DNA of 64,000 nt from Lihuaxuella thermophila (GTDB taxonomy: Bacteria > Bacillota > Bacilli > Thermoactinomycetales > Thermoactinomycetaceae). The stretch covers positions 124,001-188,000 of the forward strand of contig NZ_FOCQ01000007.1 in NCBI RefSeq assembly GCF_900110165.1, read 5' to 3'. Positions within the stretch are counted from its first letter, which is position 1. Each line of letters begins with the position of its first letter. Of this stretch, positions 61,337 to 64,000 are shown piece by piece. Below the pieces are notes generated by a model, which worked only from the letters and a program-made list of their open reading frames with translations, had not been told where the DNA came from and did not search any database. The translations under genes were made by a program, and so were the position numbers.

Positions 61337-61377
61337 GAGGCTGTCATGTGGAGTACTGCTTTCTCGTAGACAGCCTC
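61337..61377 (-). other. Intercistronic hairpin between binding-protein and permease genes
   Basis: GAGGCTGTC and GACAGCCTC, perfect nine pairs, 23-base loop, no T run. Such hairpins protect the upstream mRNA or reduce downstream expression, which would give more binding protein than permease. Confidence 0.7.
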
Positions 61378-61389
61378 TGGTTTCGGCAA

Positions 61390-62655
61390 TTATTGACCTA
61401 ATATTTTTCGAAGTGCGTTCGCCGCATCTTTTGCTGCCTGTTCGGGAGATTTCTTGCCTAACAGAATGGGCTCGTACAGCTCTTGCCAAATGGCAGTATC
61501 CAGCTCATTTTGCTTGCTTTGGTTATTGAAGCCGCGTGATACTTTTGAGCTCTCTGTCATTATTTCAACCGCATATGCTTTTTCCGGGCGGATGTCCGCT
61601 ACATGTCCCAGACCTGATTTGGTGGGAGGGAGTATTTTCCATTTGCGAATGGCATTGGTCAAGTCAATTAATGCTTCGGCTGCCACTGGTTTGTTTTTTG
61701 TCGTGTTCGACATCACGGTAGCGGCAATCCAGCTGAATGTAGCTTCTGTTGTTGCATGAGGCACTTTTGTCATACCGACTTCAAAAGCATTTCCTACTTG
61801 CTTTTCAAAGTCATCCCCGGCACCGCCAAAGAACATGGCTACCTTTCCGGTTTTAAACATTTCCGGACCGCCCGTATTTTGTGCCTGAGTTTTATTCGGC
61901 GTCACTTTGTCCTGATTAATCAACTTATGAAACATTTTGATCCCTTCAATGGCTTGCGGCTCGTCCATGCGGACTTTTCCGTCTTTATCAATAATTTCTC
62001 CGCCATGGGTCCAAACCCATAAGGCAACCGGTGGCCAGCCATCGATCACTGTTCCAAATTGATCCGTTTTCCCGTCCTGATTCACATCTTTTGTTAAAGC
62101 GATCGCCGCTTTTTCAAAGTCTTCCCATGTCCAGTCCGGCTTTGGAAGTTCAACACCGGTTTTCTCAAAGAGTGTTTTATTGTAGTAAAGCATGACAGGC
62201 TGGTTAATCCAAGGCAGACCGTAAAGCTTTCCGTTGACTTTTCCCACTTGTAACGGGCCTTCAAAGTAGTCGTCGAGATTCAATTTGGAATTTCCTTTTA
62301 TATATTCGTCAAGCGGAGCGATGACGCCTAATTCTGCATACATGGGTATGTACTCTTGTGATAACCAGAACAAATCAGGTGCTTGTTTCGCGGCTGCCAT
62401 GGTCTGAATTTTTTTGTAGTAGTCGGCTGGAATACTCTGAATGGTTAAATGATAATTTTTTGATTGTTGATTCAGTTGATCTACGATTCCTTGAAACTCT
62501 TTCAGCTCCTGTGCGCCAGCCCATGTACCTATTTTTAACTCCACTTTTCCGCTGGCACTCGATCCGCCCGGGTCACCCGAACATCCCGCCATGCCAACAA
62601 GCAAGCTGGATGCCAGTAATCCGGTTACAATCTTTTTCATAAACCTTCCCTTCAT
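61390..62655 (-). CDS. Sugar ABC transporter substrate-binding lipoprotein
   Basis: 421 residues from ATG 62655 (GAAGGGAGAAAGG upstream; the frame is open to 62781). A lipoprotein signal ends in LVGMAGCSG, so the protein is anchored outside. The family-1 solute-binding body has YYKKIQTMAAAKQAPDLFWL, GLPWINQPVMLYYNKTLFEK and WTWEDFEKAAIALT. It delivers an unidentified sugar or glycoside to the two permeases. The specificity cannot be read. Confidence 0.94.
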   Translation of the reverse strand: MKGRFMKKIVTGLLASSLLVGMAGCSGDPGGSSASGKVELKIGTWAGAQELKEFQGIVDQLNQQSKNYHLTIQSIPADYYKKIQTMAAAKQAPDLFWLSQEYIPMYAELGVIAPLDEYIKGNSKLNLDDYFEGPLQVGKVNGKLYGLPWINQPVMLYYNKTLFEKTGVELPKPDWTWEDFEKAAIALTKDVNQDGKTDQFGTVIDGWPPVALWVWTHGGEIIDKDGKVRMDEPQAIEGIKMFHKLINQDKVTPNKTQAQNTGGPEMFKTGKVAMFFGGAGDDFEKQVGNAFEVGMTKVPHATTEATFSWIAATVMSNTTKNKPVAAEALIDLTNAIRKWKILPPTKSGLGHVADIRPEKAYAVEIMTESSKVSRGFNNQSKQNELDTAIWQELYEPILLGKKSPEQAAKDAANALRKILGQ

Positions 62656-62728
62656 TGCCCTTTCTCCCTTCCCAATTTTCAGAAAAATGACAGCGCTACC
62701 AAATGGATCGTGAAAATTACTACCCGGA

Positions 62729-62781
62729 ATAGTAACGTTACTATGTGTTTTAATTATGGCATGATTTTCGTTGTCAGTCAA
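62729..62781 (-). promoter_or_regulatory. Promoter and LacI-type operator of the ABC importer operon
   Basis: On the minus strand TTGACT (62781-62776), 17 bases, CATAAT (62758-62753), followed by the perfect 16-bp palindrome ATAGTAACGTTACTAT (62744-62729) over the expected start site. The CG centre is typical of LacI operators. Confidence 0.8.
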
Positions 62782-62990
62782 TTGGAATGCTTCGAACTGG
62801 TAAATGTATTTACAATAGATTTTCAGCTTATAATTTTAGGTGAAAAAGATAAATTAGTCAGGTACACCAACGCTCTCCGGCATCCAGATGTCATGTTTCA
62901 AGCCTGTTCATAGTAAAGTTTGTAATCTCCATTTGTAATGTTATTGAATAAGGCTGACCCCTGACTAAAAATTGAGCAAAAACACGGAAT

Positions 62991-63022
62991 AAAAAAACGT
63001 GTAATCCCACGGAGTTACACGT
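62991..63022 (-). terminator. Minus-strand terminator in the spacer before the importer operon
   Basis: ACGTGTAA-10-TTACACGT with seven T on the minus strand. It would end transcripts from the right. The stretch 62782-63157 otherwise shows no supported gene; a 28-codon minus-strand ORF (MVNIWAKNGFGYKGGA, about 63043-63129) is probably a relic. Confidence 0.7.
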
Positions 63023-63157
63023 CCTCATCCTGTTCATTTCAATGTCACGCGAACTTCAACTGGCACTCAACGGTAAGGAGATTGGCTCCCCCTTTGTAAC
63101 CAAATCCGTTTTTCGCCCATATATTGACCATATCCAGCAGAAGGGAGGAATGGGGTC

Positions 63158-63385
63158 ATGCACGATCATCATCATGGCTTTCCCGTACTGTCAGCCATAT
63201 CTCCGGCCGTTTACCACGGAATCATCGAATTTGGAGCAGGGCAATCGTTACGCCACGTTTTGTACCAGATCGGTGCCATTTCATTTCTTATGGGACGGGG
63301 AATGCCCTATCAACAAGCTCTCAGTATAGTGGAGTCCTGGGAACAGGATGAGAGATTTCCTTATTTTGAAGATACTCCGATTTAA
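63158..63385 (+). CDS. Small protein of unknown function
   Basis: 75 residues starting MHDHHHGFPVLSAISPAVYH, with a mid-protein hydrophobic stretch (VLYQIGAISFLMGRG) and an acidic end. GGGAGGAATGGGGTC gives a good ribosome site. The His-rich start could bind metal, but this is a guess. It converges with the DUF421 gene only five bases away. Confidence 0.55.
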   Translation: MHDHHHGFPVLSAISPAVYHGIIEFGAGQSLRHVLYQIGAISFLMGRGMPYQQALSIVESWEQDERFPYFEDTPI

Positions 63386-63390
63386 GAATC

Positions 63391-64000
63391 TCATGTACAT
63401 GTGCCTGTTCCGTCATCCACATAGAGACCGGGTTCCCGGTCTGTTGTTGCCGCATACATGACATGCTGAACGTCCCGGTATCCCTTTTTCTGCAGCTCTT
63501 GTCTCAGCCACTTCTCGTCCCGGCCGATCAGTCTTAAATTTCGGGTCTGAATTTGACCGTCCACAACAAGAGAAAGAGCTAACCCCCGATGAGGGATGTT
63601 TAATTTTAAGTCTCTCGGAGTGACCGGATACAGGTCATCCCAGGGAAGAACGCTAACCGTTCCGGTAGGTTCGAGAATCGCATATTGGACCATCCGAATA
63701 TCGGAGTAACCTCTGGAGCGGATCACAGCCAGTAATTCGGATAGAGAGAACCGGGACCGGCGCAGATTTTCCTTAATGATTTTTCCGTGTTTGACCAGGA
63801 TGGTGGGTTCACCCAGGATGAAGCGATTGGTCCATTGATACAAGGTCAGTTTGGCGAAGAGAATATGAATCCCGACCACCAGACCAATGGCCAGCAGGGT
63901 TTTCGAAAAACTGTCCACCAAAATCGGTTGGGTGGCGAGTGCTGCGATCATTACAATCGCCATTAAGTCATGAGGCGTAACCTGTGCCAATGTCGACTTC
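63391..64000 (-). CDS. DUF421 membrane protein (YetF-like), cut by the window end
   Basis: About 203 residues visible. Two helices remain (DLMAIVMIAALATQPILV; LLAIGLVVGIHILFAKLTLY), then the DUF421 body: WTNRFILGEPTILVKHGKII, LLAVIRSRGYSDIRMVQYAI, LEPTGTVSVLP and DEKWLRQELQKKGYRDVQHV. The frame stays open to the edge, and the first helix before TPHDL, usual in the family, is missing, so the start is outside. DUF421 proteins are common in spore formers, often beside DUF1657 genes; function unknown. Confidence 0.88.
   Translation of the reverse strand, partial: KSTLAQVTPHDLMAIVMIAALATQPILVDSFSKTLLAIGLVVGIHILFAKLTLYQWTNRFILGEPTILVKHGKIIKENLRRSRFSLSELLAVIRSRGYSDIRMVQYAILEPTGTVSVLPWDDLYPVTPRDLKLNIPHRGLALSLVVDGQIQTRNLRLIGRDEKWLRQELQKKGYRDVQHVMYAATTDREPGLYVDDGTGTCT

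Noticed and set aside
1-64000. CRISPR arrays, tRNA and rRNA genes
   Set aside because: I found no regularly spaced repeats, no cloverleaf-like stretches and no rRNA sequence in the window.

Overview
The window is chromosomal DNA of an endospore-forming Firmicute. Its backbone is the classical Bacillales sporulation/acetyl-CoA carboxylase neighbourhood, read on the minus strand from right to left: spoIIIAA-AH, accB, accC, asp23, amaP, DUF2273, nusB, folD, xseA, xseB, ispA, OLE RNA, oapA, dxs, tlyA, nadK, argR, recN, spoIVB, spo0A. Gene content (SodF-type dismutase, phosphosulfolactate synthase, DUF1657 protein, many TTG/GTG starts behind strong Shine-Dalgarno sites) fits Bacillales, perhaps the Thermoactinomycetaceae. 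The family assignment is inference.

The most striking feature is an interruption of spoIVB. The gene starts normally at 23507, but its frame leaves the SpoIVB sequence after codon 408. The missing conserved C-terminal 36 codons lie 18.3 kb away at 3850-3969, just upstream of spo0A. Both junctions carry the same 10-bp core (ATACATGGGT, plus strand, at 3960-3969 and 22283-22292). Joining the halves at the core restores a 444-codon spoIVB exactly in frame. The two internal ends, joined, form an attP-like site with GTGTTAAC/GTTAACAC arms. The element encodes a SprA/SpoIVCA-like large serine recombinase (12099-13748). It therefore looks like a skin- or SPbeta-like intervening element in a sporulation gene. 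Unusually, the target gene is one that is classically expressed in the forespore.

Element cargo (3970-22282) is accessory and partly decayed: a SPOR/phosphodiester-glycosidase secreted protein, a SUKH-like protein, a secreted V8-like serine protease, a lipoprotein, an XRE regulator, a PrsW-family intramembrane protease, the recombinase with two small neighbouring ORFs, an AraC/GyrI regulator, an AAC(3)-like acetyltransferase, a TetR/DUF2306 divergent pair with a 43-bp palindromic operator, broken CGNR and dihydrofolate-reductase-like genes, and a MarR/MFS efflux operon. A diverged relic of a second recombinase 5' end with its promoter (15276-15470) suggests a composite history. I see no phage structural genes.

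The second notable feature is an OLE-type large non-coding RNA (about 30805-31380, minus strand) between ispA and the gene for a membrane protein matching OapA. It has an extended -10 promoter, terminal pairing and a downstream terminator. A third insertion, on the plus strand, is a 5-oxoproline/kip-type cluster (IclR regulator, pxpB, pxpC, pxpA, NRAMP-like transporter, DUF1445 protein; 40621-45955) placed between accB and spoIIIAH.

The left flank (1-2.7 kb) carries a DUF2627 protein, sodF and an isochorismatase-like hydrolase. The right flank (51.5-64 kb) carries a zinc-ribbon protein, an MFS transporter, phosphosulfolactate synthase, DUF441, a lipid kinase, a short-chain dehydrogenase, a class II aldolase-like protein, a DUF1657 protein, a LacI-regulated carbohydrate ABC importer, and a DUF421 gene cut by the window end. 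Starts are often moved inward from the longest ORF where a Shine-Dalgarno site decides; this is stated per entry. All homology calls are from recognition of sequence motifs, not from searches.
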